This document shows positions 8,451 to 18,797 of a DNA stretch of 64,000 bases, one piece after another. Both the position numbers and the translations under genes were made by a program. The notes below the pieces were generated by a model. That model was given only the letters and a program-made list of their open reading frames with translations. It was not told the DNA's origin and searched no databases. The stretch is from Rhodoblastus sp963704565 (GTDB lineage Bacteria > Pseudomonadota > Alphaproteobacteria > Rhizobiales > Beijerinckiaceae). The stretch covers positions 620,001 to 684,000 of the forward strand of contig OY969917.1 of assembly GCA_963704565.1 (NCBI GenBank), given 5' to 3'. Position 1 is the first letter of the stretch. Each line of letters begins with the position of its first letter.

Positions 8451-8976
8451 GCCGTGGAAGGGGCAGGCTACCTGGATCGCTAGATATTGGGCGCTTTATG
8501 GTGGGTGGTGGGAGCTTATCAAAAGCCCATATGCGCAATCGTCGGTCGTTTTTGGCGCGCTTTGCAGCATATGCGCCACGCCCGCATTTGACCCTGCCGC
8601 AACGACAATTTCAGTTGTCCCGAACGTGCTCGGATTTACTGTCGGCGCTCTTGCAATTATACTTGCGTTTTCGTCGGCAGACTTTTTCAGATATTTAACG
8701 CAAAAAGGAAAATCCGACTCGCTGTTCATGAAAACAATTGCAAACTTCGTTCATTTCATCTTAATCCAAATCGGCGCATTGCTGTTGTCTATATTCAGCT
8801 CCGCGCATAGTGGAATAATATGGAAATTTGCAACGGTGACGATGCTTACTTATGCGGTGTTAACAACTCTGTCTATTGTTATTCAACTATTTCAAATGGC
8901 AACCGTATATAATATGTCGACTAAGGCGACGTCTGTGAAAGACGGCGACGATAGCGAGAAAATAGACGAGCGATGA
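8404..8976 (+). CDS. four-helix membrane protein paired with DUF4747
   Basis: About 190 residues with four hydrophobic segments: roughly SSVVFGALCSICATPAF, then VPNVLGFTVGALAIILAF, FVHFILIQIGALLLSIF and MLTYAVLTTLSIVIQLF. A charged C-terminal tail (VKDGDDSEKIDER) follows. An ATG at 8404 or a TTG at 8395 could start it; both lie inside the DUF4747 gene. A membrane effector coupled to a soluble partner is a recurrent design in abortive-infection systems. No family is recognised. AT-rich like its partner, so probably co-acquired. Confidence 0.6.
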   Translation: MDHQSLGSSRLSSIFKPWKGQATWIARYWALYGGWWELIKSPYAQSSVVFGALCSICATPAFDPAATTISVVPNVLGFTVGALAIILAFSSADFFRYLTQKGKSDSLFMKTIANFVHFILIQIGALLLSIFSSAHSGIIWKFATVTMLTYAVLTTLSIVIQLFQMATVYNMSTKATSVKDGDDSEKIDER

Positions 8977-9039
8977 GCCGATTCCTCAGTTCTGGAACTG
9001 AGCAGTGCGCAGGTGTCGATTTGCAGACATAATTCTATG

Positions 9040-10437
9040 TCAGCGTTTCGGTTTGGTTTCCGTCAGGCTCCAGAAACCGACTTTGCGGCCGTGGTTTTTC
9101 CGCAGGCGCAACACATAGGCGGCGTGATTGTCGATGTTTTTCGACTCGGCGATCCCTTCCGCCAGAGTCGCGAGCTTCGCAAGATAACGCGCGCCATGGC
9201 CATAGGCCTGCGACTTTCCCCGGCCGAGAATGTCGTTGAGCAGCGCGCGGTAGAGAACGCTTGCCGCCAGCGGGTAACTCTCCTCCATCGCCGCCGCCGC
9301 GTCGGCGAGAGGACCGTAATGCCGGCCGTCCCACTGGCCGGCCTTGGCCAGAACCAGTTTCGCGGCGCGCTCAATGTTCGGCCATGCGATGAGAAAGGCC
9401 AGCGCCGAATAGGCATGAGGACTCGCCTCGGCCAGGGCGAAGGCGCGGGCGATTTCGTCGTCCTCCTCGAAATCGCCGAGCTTTTGCAGGTAATCGCGCA
9501 GGGGTCTGGGGTCGAGCGTGGATTCGAATGCTTCCCAGCGCAGGGACTGCGCCGCCTTGCGGTCGCCCTTGGCTTCGAGAATGCGCGCCTCCAGATCGAC
9601 GCGCTGGAGGTCGTGCGGCCGCTTGATCCGTCCTTCGGCGAGATCGGCCGCCGAGGCATAGGCGATCCCGCCCCGGTGTTCGCGCCGCGCCCGGACCAGC
9701 GCCTCGTCGAGACGTCCCGCCGTCAGAAGTTTTTCCGCCGCGCGCAACGGGCTTTGCCGCCAGTCCGGGCGCTTGTCCTCCAGAGCCAGAAACAGGTCGA
9801 GATCGCCGCGCGCCTCGGCTATCGCTTGCCGGACGGCGATATAATGATCGTCGGCGCCGGCGGCCTCCAATGTGCGATTCCACTCGGCGAGCGCGTCCTC
9901 GGGCAGCAGCGGCGCCACGGTGGCCGCGATGCGCGGGGCATAGCCGTGGCTGTCCGCGCCGAGACTCTTGGTCAGGGTTTTGGGCAGGCGGGCGAGGTCC
10001 TCCGGCGCGAGTTTCTCGACCAGTTCCGGGACTTTTTCGCCGGCATGAAAGTAAACATCCTGAATCCGTCCGCCGGAATCGTCGATGCGGTCGAAAACGT
10101 TTGCGTGCGTGTCGATGAATCGCAGCAGCCGTTCCACCGCCAGCGCGGCGTCGGCCTGGCCAAGCTCCTTGACGATGGCTTCGACCGTGGCGGCGAGATC
10201 GGCGGCGAAGTCTTTCTCCTTCTCCCAAGCCACCATGGCCCGCGCTTTTTCCAGCGCGGCGAGGCGGCGGTCGATCAGCGCCGCGACGGCTTCCGCGCCC
10301 TTGGCGCCGGCCAGCGCCGCATTGGCCTTCTTGCGAAAGGGGGCGTTGTTCTGCGCCTCGTCCAGAATGATCTGGGCCAGCTTTTCGGCGCCGAGCGCGG
10401 CGAGGTTTTCAAGCGAAAGGGAGGTCTTGCGCGCCAT
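9040..10437 (-). CDS. DUF6880 family protein beside hsdS
   Basis: A 465-residue helical-repeat protein beginning MARKTSLSLENLAALGAEKL, which fits DUF6880. It is rich in Ala/Leu/Glu helices throughout, with TPR-like pairs (RRWEAFESTLDPRPL type). It lies nine bases downstream of hsdS in the same direction and so is the last gene of the restriction locus. Proteins of this family often accompany type I systems, but their role is unknown. The long plus-strand frame over it is a shadow. Confidence 0.65.
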   Translation of the reverse strand: MARKTSLSLENLAALGAEKLAQIILDEAQNNAPFRKKANAALAGAKGAEAVAALIDRRLAALEKARAMVAWEKEKDFAADLAATVEAIVKELGQADAALAVERLLRFIDTHANVFDRIDDSGGRIQDVYFHAGEKVPELVEKLAPEDLARLPKTLTKSLGADSHGYAPRIAATVAPLLPEDALAEWNRTLEAAGADDHYIAVRQAIAEARGDLDLFLALEDKRPDWRQSPLRAAEKLLTAGRLDEALVRARREHRGGIAYASAADLAEGRIKRPHDLQRVDLEARILEAKGDRKAAQSLRWEAFESTLDPRPLRDYLQKLGDFEEDDEIARAFALAEASPHAYSALAFLIAWPNIERAAKLVLAKAGQWDGRHYGPLADAAAAMEESYPLAASVLYRALLNDILGRGKSQAYGHGARYLAKLATLAEGIAESKNIDNHAAYVLRLRKNHGRKVGFWSLTETKPKR

Positions 10438-10446
10438 GGGAACCGT

Positions 10447-11946
10447 TCATGCGGAGGTCTTGGCCCTGCGGCCGCGCGTTGCGTGCGGAGCGGCGGCCGA
10501 CGAGGCCTTGATCCGCTCCAGCAGGGCGGCGGCCGGTTCGTCTTCGGGGTCTTGCGGGACGAGTTCGCCGCGAAAGGCTTTGGTCAGGATCGCCTGATCC
10601 AGCCGCGCCAGAAGTTTCGAGGCCGAGGCGGCGTCGGCGGCGACCCGGTCGATCTTTTGGAACGCGGATTCGATGCGGCGGAGGATTTCGGCCTGTTCTT
10701 TCTCCGGCATGAAAGGAACGGCGAGCCCCGCCAACTTCGTGCCGTTCACATTGGCCTGTCCGACCTGTTGGCTGACAACGCTTCCCACCCACGTCCGGCC
10801 TGTGTTCGAATTGATGTAAGCGGACAGGAGCTTGGGAGCATAGGCCGCGGCGCGAAGACGGATCAGATAGGAGGCGAATGAACAGGGCTTCGAATAGCCG
10901 TTGAATACCGCCGTTTTGCCGACGAGTTCGGCGCTATTGGTTCGATTGAAAAGCACGTCCCCGGCTTTCAGAAGCAGTTCCGGGAACTCGTCATGCTCGG
11001 CGGGAAGGAACTTCAGGTTGGAAAAATCCAATGCGCCGTCTTGGATATTTCCCATCCGTAGAACAGGAATTCCAGATTGATCCTCGTCCGTTTTTGACGA
11101 TGAACCGTATTGGCTCGCCGCACAAAGCTGGTCGACAGAGAACCAATGCCATCCGGCGGGAAGTTCGAATTCGGGCTTCCAATCCCAGCTTTGCGCCGAT
11201 TTATAGGCGCGCTTGGAGCCCTGCTCTTCGGCCCAAATTCGCCACCCCTCACGGCGTTTGCTTTCGACGCTATTGGCCGCGTCATCATGGCTTGTCGCCA
11301 CGGCCAAGGCGCCAATGCGCCAATCCGCGGTCAATTCGCCGCGAAACGCCTGGGCCAAGATGGCCTGTTTGGTGCGGGCGACGAGGGCGGGGATGCGGTC
11401 GAGATCGGCGCGGGCGCGTTTCGCCCTTACGTCCAGCGCATCCAGTTTGGCGACGATGCGGCGTTGTTCTGGAATTGGGGGAATTTCAATCTCTTGGCTG
11501 CCAATAGTCGTCAGTGTCAGACGCCGAATTGCCGAACCTGACATGCGGCCAATCATTGTTTCGAATGTCGTCGGGCAATTGAGCCAGTGTTTAAGAAACT
11601 CGTTGTCCAGCAACTCCTTTTTGGGTCTCAACAAGGCGACGCTGGATAACAACGAGAATGGCTCATCCGAGGGATTGGTTACGGCTAGCCCAGTAGTCGC
11701 CCCATCCTTGATGTAAAGCACGTCACCTTTGCGAACGGGCGCTCTCTTGAAAATTGCGGAATGGGTTTCGGCATCGACGTAAGTGATGTCGGTAAGGTCT
11801 AAACCCCATGGGCGGATGTTCTTCGCGGTGACGTATTTGAAATCACCCTTGGCGAGGTTCGTTGGGGAATGGTGAGTTCCGTCAGTTAAGAGGCAACAGG
11901 CCTCGTTCAAGTTGGCGCTGGCCCACCCCTTCGGCAGCCCGCTCAT
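10447..11946 (-). CDS. hsdS: type I restriction-modification specificity subunit
   Basis: 499 residues with two target-recognition halves. Each starts with a P-x-GW motif (LPKGWASANLNEACCLL near residue 4; LPAGWHWFSVDQLC near 270). Each half ends with a conserved helix (PPIPEQRRIVAKLDAL; PEKEQAEILRRIESAF) that spaces the two DNA-reading domains, followed by the AILAQAFRGEL / AILTKAFRGEL signature. It directs HsdM and HsdR to a bipartite site. ATG overlaps the hsdM stop (ATGA), so it is translationally coupled. This subunit is intact although its partners are frameshifted. Confidence 0.9.
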   Translation of the reverse strand: MSGLPKGWASANLNEACCLLTDGTHHSPTNLAKGDFKYVTAKNIRPWGLDLTDITYVDAETHSAIFKRAPVRKGDVLYIKDGATTGLAVTNPSDEPFSLLSSVALLRPKKELLDNEFLKHWLNCPTTFETMIGRMSGSAIRRLTLTTIGSQEIEIPPIPEQRRIVAKLDALDVRAKRARADLDRIPALVARTKQAILAQAFRGELTADWRIGALAVATSHDDAANSVESKRREGWRIWAEEQGSKRAYKSAQSWDWKPEFELPAGWHWFSVDQLCAASQYGSSSKTDEDQSGIPVLRMGNIQDGALDFSNLKFLPAEHDEFPELLLKAGDVLFNRTNSAELVGKTAVFNGYSKPCSFASYLIRLRAAAYAPKLLSAYINSNTGRTWVGSVVSQQVGQANVNGTKLAGLAVPFMPEKEQAEILRRIESAFQKIDRVAADAASASKLLARLDQAILTKAFRGELVPQDPEDEPAAALLERIKASSAAAPHATRGRRAKTSA

Positions 11947-13405
11947 TGCGCCGCCTCCATGTCGAGCGGAGCGGCTTCGTTCAATTCCTCCGCCAACGCC
12001 TCGATCTCGCTCAGCGCGCTTTTCAAATGGCCCAGAAGGGCGTCGATCAATTCCTCCGGTTCGGTCAAGGAATCCTCGGCGTCATTTGACGTATCGCGCA
12101 GCCAGGCGATGTCGAGATTGTCGCCGCGCGAAAAAATGTCGTCGCGCGAAAAGGCGCGGAAGCGGCCCTCTTCGCCCTGATCGACGCGGGCGGCGCGCCC
12201 GAGTGGGTCGGCGCCAAAAGCTTGTTCGAAATCGGCGAAAGTTTCGAGCGTCAGCGGGCTGGTCTTGCCGAAGGCGGGCATGTTGGCGCGCAGGTCGTAA
12301 ATCCAGACGTTTTTGGTCTCGCCGCTGTCGCCAAGCCCCTTGACGAAGAAGATGACGTTGGTCTTCACGCCCTGCGCATAAAAGATGCCGGTGGGCAGGC
12401 GCAAAATCGTATGCAGGTCGCAGCGGTCCATCAACATGCGGCGCAATTCGCGCCCGCGCCCGTCCTCGAACAGCACATTGTCCGGGACGACGACGGCGGC
12501 GCGTCCGCCGGGTTTTAAGATGCGGATGCAATGTTCGACAAAGGGCAGTTGATAGGACGAGACCGACGCGGTCACGGTGAGATCGTCGCGCGACGGTTTT
12601 CCGCCCGCCGGGCCGAAGGGCGGATTGGTGAGGATCAAATCCGCCTTTTGCAGTTCGGCGCCATCCGGTGACAGCGTGTCGCCAAGGCGGATGTGCCAGG
12701 AATCGATTCCATGCAGGAAGAGGTTCATCAACAGCAGGCGATAGACGCCCTCGACATTCTCCATGCCATGCAGGGCGTGCTTGATCTGGAATTCCTGTTC
12801 TTTCGGCGCGAGGGTAAAGAAATCGTCGGTCGCCGCGCGGATGAAGGAGTTGGCGGCGATCAGAAAGCCGCCGGTGCCGGTGGCGGGGCCTGAAGGGTCT
12901 CGCCGGCCTTGGGCTGCATCAGCCGGACGAGGAGATCGATCAGCACCCGGGGTGTGAAATATTGCCCGGCGCCGCGCTTGGTCTCTTCCGCGTTTTTCTG
13001 CAACAGGCCTTCATAGAGATCGCCGAAGGAGTCGCGCTCTTCGGTGAACCAGTGGAGATCGTCGATGGCCGCGACCAGCTTGTCGAGATTGACCGGCTCG
13101 CGAATAAAAGTGGCGGCATTGGCGAAGACGGCCTGAACCGTGCGGTCCAGCCGTTTTTCGGGGTCGCCGAGATCGGCGAGGATGCGGCGATAGAGCGCCA
13201 GCCTTTTGATCCCTTCCTCGGCGACGAGGTCGCGCCAGCGGGCGCCGGGCGGAATCTTGCCTTCCTCGCGCTTCTGCTCCGCCATCATTTTCAGGAACAG
13301 CAGATAGGTCAGCTCGGTCACATATTGCTGGTAGGTGATGCCGTCCTTGCGCAGGACTGCGCAGAGCCGCCAGAGCTTGTTGACGAGGTCGGACGAGGGA
13401 TTCAT
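11943..13405 (-). pseudogene. hsdM: type I methyltransferase subunit, frameshifted
   Basis: The N-terminal part (13405 down to about 12889) contains the HsdM helical domain and runs to GQYFTPRVLIDLLVRLMQPK. The frame then breaks exactly in the SAM-binding motif I: GETLQ should continue as DPATGTGGF but reads APPPAPAAF and stops at 12860. Adding one base near 12888 restores the motif and joins the downstream frame, which has the catalytic NPPFG and ends at 11943. Without correction the methylase is inactive. Its ATG overlaps the vapC stop. It is either a real one-base deletion or a sequence error. Confidence 0.8.
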
Positions 13406-13818
13406 TTGCCGCCTTGAAAGGAAAAGGGATCGAACAGCGCGACGTCATAAGCCGCAAAATCTTTCGTGTTGCGCGTGACCAGAGTCAGGTCGTGGATTTT
13501 CGCCGTCGCGGCGATGAGCGCGTCTTCAAAACAATTTGAGGGCCGGGCGTGCATCCAGCGGGCTTGCTGGCGGAAAATGGCCGCGTCGAGGGGCAGGACG
13601 GAAAAGCTCCCTTCGAGCTTGTCCGCCCAAGCCTCTATTTCAAGCGCTTTTTCCGGATTGGTTTCGCGCACGCGCTCGATTCCGCGTTGAATTTCGCCGA
13701 GCGTCACGGCGCAAAGATGAAGGCGGGCGTCAGGGACGGAAGCCAGCCAGGCTTTTACGGCGCCATGGGGGCGAAGGCGGCGAAGTTCCGAGACGACATT
13801 GGTGTCGAGCAGATACAC
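13402..13818 (-). CDS. vapC: VapC-type PIN-domain toxin
   Basis: 138 residues with PIN RNase features: MYLLDTNVVSELRR at the N-terminus (first acidic residue D5), VTLGEIQRGIE, FEDALIAATAKIHDLTLVTRNTKDF near the end (split here as EDALIAATA and VTRNTKDF), and a C-terminal F. GTG 13818 starts two bases after the antitoxin stop. PIN toxins cleave RNA, often tRNA, when freed from their antitoxin. The TGA stop overlaps the ATG of hsdM (ATGA), so toxin and methylase translation are linked. Confidence 0.85.
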   Translation of the reverse strand: MYLLDTNVVSELRRLRPHGAVKAWLASVPDARLHLCAVTLGEIQRGIERVRETNPEKALEIEAWADKLEGSFSVLPLDAAIFRQQARWMHARPSNCFEDALIAATAKIHDLTLVTRNTKDFAAYDVALFDPFSFQGGK

Positions 13819-13820
13819 GG

Positions 13821-14075
13821 TCAGAATTCCGGTGGCGCGCGGTGGCGGCCGGCGCCGCGCGCGGGAATGTCGAGATCGAAGCGGGCCTCGTCCGACAATA
13901 GAAGCTCCTTGAGGCTTGGTCGCGCCGAAGCGGCCAGCCGCCGCCATTCCCCGATCGGCGCCAAGACGGCGACTTCCGCGCCGCGCTTGGTGACGATTTG
14001 CGCGCCCTCGCGCTCGCAAGCGTTCAAAAGCTCGGAAAAACGGGCTTTGGCGTCCTGAACCGGCCATGTTCTCAT
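13821..14075 (-). CDS. Phd/YefM-type antitoxin
   Basis: 84 residues beginning MRTWPVQDAKARFSELLNA, the Phd/YefM DNA-binding N-terminus, then VTKRGAEVAVLAPIGEWRRL. The C-terminal half should wrap the PIN toxin. It is immediately upstream of the toxin gene and would repress their shared promoter at 14093-14120. It is placed between hsdR and hsdM on the same strand. Confidence 0.85.
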   Translation of the reverse strand: MRTWPVQDAKARFSELLNACEREGAQIVTKRGAEVAVLAPIGEWRRLAASARPSLKELLLSDEARFDLDIPARGAGRHRAPPEF

Positions 14076-14092
14076 CGCATCGGCTCCGTCGT

Positions 14093-14120
14093 GTTAACTA
14101 GTTATCTGACTGGTTATAAT
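14093..14120 (-). promoter_or_regulatory. putative operator of the antitoxin-toxin pair
   Basis: AT-rich patch directly upstream of the antitoxin ATG with repeated half-sites TAACCAG and TAACTAG and the palindrome AACTAGTT. TTATAAT-like bases nearby could be a -10 element. The autoregulatory role is inferred from the family. Confidence 0.4.
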
Positions 14121-14137
14121 GGTGTGAGCCATGGAAT

Positions 14138-17100
14138 TCAAGACGCGGCCCGCCCGCTCCAGATGGCTTCGTTCAGGTCGGCCAGAACATCCTGCAAGTG
14201 ATGCCCGAATTCGGCGTCCACGGTTTCAAAGCCGCCCTGCGCGGCGAAGGCCGGTTCGCTGAGGATGGCGCGGTCGCCGACCGGCTGATCCTTCAACACC
14301 CGGCCGATGCGGCGCAGCCATTGTTTCTGCTTGGCCGTCCAGTTTTTCGCGGCCTCAATCCGGGCAAGGGCGGAATCGACGCGGGCGGCATAGGGGACGA
14401 GCGGATCGCCCAAGGCCGCCTGACGGACGAAGCCGATGATATGGGCGGCAATGTCGGCGTTGCGGGCGCGGCCATAGGCCCGGCGCAGCTTGGCTTCGGA
14501 AAAGCCATGCTCGTCGAGTTCGGCGGCGAGCGCCTTCAGTTCCTTGCGGGTGAGTTCGCGCGGCTTCTGGGTCGCGGCGATCATGGCGGGGGAGGCGTTG
14601 ACGTTCTCCCGCACGAAACGCTCGAAGGCCGAAATGTAATCCTCCGGGCTGGCGGCGCCCTCGAAGACGTCTTCGACCGAAACCAACTCATCTGCGTGGC
14701 TGGAAATGAATATGCCCCGGTCCCCGGCCGCCGGGCGGGCGCCGGAGGCGATGGCGAGCGCGGCCGACTGGCTTTGCAGGAGCGCCGCAGCCTCATGCGG
14801 CGCGGCGGCGCGCAGGCGGGCGAGAAAATCCTCGGGCGTCATGTCGGAAGCACGGGAAAAAGCCTCGCGCTGCGGCTCGGTGAAATGGCGGATGGCCCGG
14901 CGCAGTCGCACCACGATCTGATCGCGCACAAAATTGCGGTCCTCGTCGGTCGGCGCGCGCAGAAAATCCGAGATGAGGGTTTCAAGCGGCAGATTGGCGT
15001 CCACGACTACCGGCCGCATGTCGGTCACGGCCTGCAAATTGGCGTAGATGTCGACGGCGTCGAAAATCCGAAAGACCTCCTTGCCGATGTCGTCGCATCG
15101 CCGCGTCGCCCGGCCGATCATCTGGTCATAGAGGATGCGGGAATTAACCCGGCGGACGAAGACGAGATTGCAGATGACGGGGATGTCGACGCCGGTGGTC
15201 AGGAGATCGACCGTGACCACATATTTCGGCCGGGGGTCGTTGCGAAAGGCGAGGATCAGATCGCCAGGCTTGTCGACCTTGCCGGTGATTTTCTGGACCA
15301 TGTCATGCGGCTGGGGACCATATTCGGCCTCAAGCGCCTTGCGGAGCTGATCGACCAAAGTGTCGGCATGGTCGTCGCGGGCGGCGAACAAAAGGGTCTT
15401 GCCGGGAGCGGAGGGCGGGATTTCGCCGGCGACGGCCTCGGCGACGACGCGGTTGAATTCGACCGAATAGACCTTCTTGTTGAATTCCTGCACCTCGAAA
15501 TCGACCTGATCCGGCGTCTCGAACAGGTCGATCTGGCCGCTATGGGGGTCGATGATCTCGACTTCCTCGCCGGCCGAAAAAGTGATTCCGGCGAGCGCCA
15601 GCGCGGTCTTGATGCGGCGCGGCGGCGCATGGTCGATCAGGAAGCCGTCAACCACGGCCTGCCGGTAGGTGTAGCGATAGATCGGCGCGCCGAAAATTTC
15701 GGCGGTGTGCAGGGCCGGCGTGGCGGTGAGGGCGATTTTCGTGGCGTCGAAATAATCGAGGACGCGGCGGTATTTGGAGAGGTAGTCCTCCAGCGAGCGG
15801 AATTCGAGGTCTTCCTCGCGCAGTTCGGCATCGAGCGTGTAGCCGCGATGGGCTTCATCGACGATGATACAATCATAGGTTCCGGGCGACGGCCGCTCAT
15901 CGACGCCCTCGGCCGAGATGACGCGCTTGACCATGGCCTGCACCGTGGCGACATGGACGCGGTCTTCTCGCGCCGGCAATTTTTTGTCGAGGCCCGCAAC
16001 ATTATAGCTCTCGTCGAATTTCAGCAGGCCTTCGAGTTCGGTATTGGCCAGCGCCCGCAGCGTCTGCTTTCCCAACTCGTTCCGATCGACCAGAAACAGG
16101 ATGCGACGAAATCTCTTGTGCTTGAGCAGGCGATACATCAGGGCGATGCAGGTGCGGGTCTTGCCCGTGCCGGTCGCCATGGCGACGAGGATTTCGCGCT
16201 GGCCGCGCCCGAGGGCCTCCTCGATCGCCTTGATCGCCTCCTGTTGATAGGGACGCAGCCCGGCGTAATCGAACGTTTCTGTGACGAGGCCGGCTCCGTC
16301 GAAGGTCTGCGCCAGCTTCTCCCGGAGGGTCCTGCGGCGTGAACCAGTCGCTTAAGGCCAGAGGCGGGTTGGCGGCGCGCCGGGCATCGCGGAACCAGAT
16401 GCCCGATTTGGTCAGCATCTGCTTCACATAGGGGCGACCGTTGGTGGCGAACAAGAACGGCACGCCGCCGGGCGCGTCCCCGGACAGTGCCGGAGGCAGG
16501 CGCTGGCCGTCCGATAGCGTGACGCCAGCGGCATATCGGCCGGTCTGAATCAGAACGCCCGGCACATCTGTCTTGCCGCGCTTGGCCTCGATCAGGCCGA
16601 CGCATCGGCCGTCGAGAAACAAGGCGTAATCGACAGGGCCGGTCGCCGTCGGCCATTCGGCGATGGCGATGGCCGGCGCCGAATCCGGCCGGGTTCCGGC
16701 GCCATGGCGCAGCCGCGTTGAATCCACAGTCCATCCGGCGGCCGCCAGCTTGGCGTCTATGAGGACGCGCGTATCGGCCTCGTCCAGTTCGATCGCCGCG
16801 TCGGCGGTTTCGGCGGCCTGCGCCAGTTTGGCCATGACGGCGGGCGTCTGGTTCCGCGCTTCGGTCATCAGGCGGTCGAGCGCGCGCTGGACATCGTCCC
16901 GGGCCGCCGCCTCTTCGGCCGCCAGTTGCTCCCATTGGGCGCGCTCGTCGGCCTCGCGCCGGGCCAAGGCCTCGGCGTCGAGGCGGGCGCGGGCGGCTTC
17001 CTCGGATTCTCGCCGCGCCTTTTCGGCCGCGCCTTCGGTCGCGGCGAGTTGGCCGCGCAGCCGTTCGATCTCTCTCGTCAGGTCCGCGTTTGCGTCTTTC

Positions 17101-17525
17101 GGCGGCTCAGGCGGGCGGAAGGCGCCGGCGGTGAAGTTTCGGTCGGGTCCATAGGAACGGAGGAACCACACGCCGAGTTCGCGGGCGAGCTTCAGGCCGG
17201 TCAGGGCCTGTTGCGGCGTGCCGAGGTTTTCGTGGACGGCCGCGTTGCCGTAACGGCGCAGGAAATGGAAGACGTCGGCCGCCTGCCTCGGCAGTTTCGC
17301 ATCTTGTTGCAGGCCGCGAAGAACCTCGTCGAAATTGGCGCGCGGATCGAGGTCGAGGCCGTTCCGCGCGGCGACAGATTTCGCCATATGCTCGGCAAAT
17401 TGGCGCAGCTTGCCCAGCGCCGTCGGCGCGTCCTGATGGAAGGCCCATTCGGCAAGGGCGCCCAAACGGGCTAGGTCCGGTTCAAAAGCCATCAGAAAAT
17501 CGAAGTTGCGAGAATTCGGGCCCAC
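14138..17525 (-). pseudogene. hsdR: type I restriction endonuclease subunit, frameshifted
   Basis: The first frame (GTG 17525, or ATG 17492) gives the N-terminal domain, including a long coiled coil and the nuclease region with LIEAKRGKTDVPG. It breaks after ALSDWFTPQ near 16331, where one extra base (GTCC for GTC on the plus strand) shifts it. The other frame then continues as EKLAQTFDGAG and on through the Walker A motif MATGTGKTRTC, the DEAH box (IIVDEAHRG) and TTGVDIPVICN to the stop at 14138. Removing one base restores ~1,130 residues. As given, the motor is separated from the nuclease and restriction should be off. Confidence 0.8.
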
Positions 17526-17906
17526 GGCGCGGCCTATTTGGATTCGAGGGCGACATATTGGCCCAGCCTTGGCTTTTGGGCAACGTAGGACGATTCCAAT
17601 CGTTGAGCGGGAATCCGACGTCGCCGATCGCGACGAAATCCGTCATGTGGTTTGCGCCGGTCGAAGTCGTCAGCGCCTTCATTGGCGTTTCCCGATGGGG
17701 CGAGCGCAAAGGGCCCCTTTGTATGGGAAAATTGACCGATCCCGCCGCGCGATCAACGCGGCTCGCTTCCTCCCTCCGGTCGTGCAGCTCCGCCCCGCTT
17801 CGCGGCGCGCTGAACCAGCGCGGCGTTTGAGCGCGCGGCTATGCGGATCGGTCCGCATGTCCCCCATCAGGCCGCAATCACGCGGCCCGCCACCAAGGGG
17901 ACTACG
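17526..17906. other. divergent intergenic region between hsdR and ardC
   Basis: 381 bp with no credible gene. It must contain the promoters for hsdR (minus) and ardC (plus). I see no strong palindromic operator. Confidence 0.4.
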
Positions 17907-18779
17907 ATGAAAACGCAGCATTTCGACATCCATCAGGCCGTCACCGACACCATCATCTCCGCAATCGAACGCGGCGCCGGCGAATTCCGACTCCCGTGGC
18001 ATCGGTCGGCCGGAAGCATTGTCCGGCCCATCAATGTCGGTTCGAATAAGCCCTATCGCGGCGTGAACGTCGTGGCGCTATGGGCCATCGCCGATCAGAA
18101 TGGCTTTTCCACGGGCCTGTGGGGCACCTATCGCCAGTGGGCAGAGGCCGGCGCCCAAGTCCGCAAGGGCGAGAAAGCGGCGCATGTCGTCTTTTTCAAG
18201 GAAATCTCAGTCGCCGATGACGAAGAACAGTCCGAGACCCGGCTTATCGCCCGCGCGAGTCCGGTTTTCGCCGCCGAGCAGGTCGAGGGTTATGTCCCGA
18301 CAAAGTCAGACGTGACGACCCTGCCGATGACGCCGATCGAACAGGCTGAGTCCTTTGTCGCCAAGACCGGCGCGACCATCCAGCACGGCGGCGACCGGGC
18401 CTTCTACCGGCCGGCGACCGACACGATTGTCCTTCCGCCACGCGAGGCCTTCGTCGGAACGCCGACAATTTCCCCGGTCGAGGCTTATTACGCGACGGTC
18501 TTCCATGAACTGACCCATTGGGCAGGCCATGAGAGCCGCTGCAACCGCCAACTCGGCCGTCGTTTCGGCAACTCGGCCTATGCGGCGGAGGAGCTTGTCG
18601 CAGAACTGGGCGCCGCCTTCCTTTGTGCGGACGTCGGCGTCAGCGCGGAGCCGCGAGCCGACCATGCGCAATATCTCGACCACTGGCTGAAGCTGTTGAA
18701 GGCCGATAAGCGCGCGATTTTCGCCGCCGCGTCGAAGGCGTCGGAAGCCGCAGAATTCCTCAAGCGCGTGGGCACGTAG
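17907..18779 (+). CDS. ardC: ArdC-type antirestriction protein
   Basis: 290 residues. The N-terminal ~125 residues match the ArdC single-strand-DNA-binding domain (PWHRSAGSIVRPINVGSNKPYRG, with WGTYRQWAEAGAQVRKGEKA after it, shown in part). The C-terminal zincin domain carries H200-E-L-T-H204-WAGHESR. ArdC proteins protect incoming single-stranded DNA from restriction during conjugation. Start ATG 17907 follows AAGGGG. It is divergent from hsdR, which fits a mobile element carrying both weapon and counter-weapon. Confidence 0.85.
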   Translation: MKTQHFDIHQAVTDTIISAIERGAGEFRLPWHRSAGSIVRPINVGSNKPYRGVNVVALWAIADQNGFSTGLWGTYRQWAEAGAQVRKGEKAAHVVFFKEISVADDEEQSETRLIARASPVFAAEQVEGYVPTKSDVTTLPMTPIEQAESFVAKTGATIQHGGDRAFYRPATDTIVLPPREAFVGTPTISPVEAYYATVFHELTHWAGHESRCNRQLGRRFGNSAYAAEELVAELGAAFLCADVGVSAEPRADHAQYLDHWLKLLKADKRAIFAAASKASEAAEFLKRVGT

Positions 18780-18797
18780 ACCCACGTTGTTCGATGC

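Noticed and set aside
9013..10881. Long plus-strand frame (over 600 codons) opposite the DUF6880 and hsdS genes
   Set aside because: It is the complement of well-recognised minus-strand genes; composition is Arg/Gly/Val shadow-type with no domain.
14198..16342. 714-codon plus-strand frame opposite hsdR
   Set aside because: It lies over the conserved helicase region of hsdR on the other strand; no ribosome site or motif; typical GC-rich shadow.
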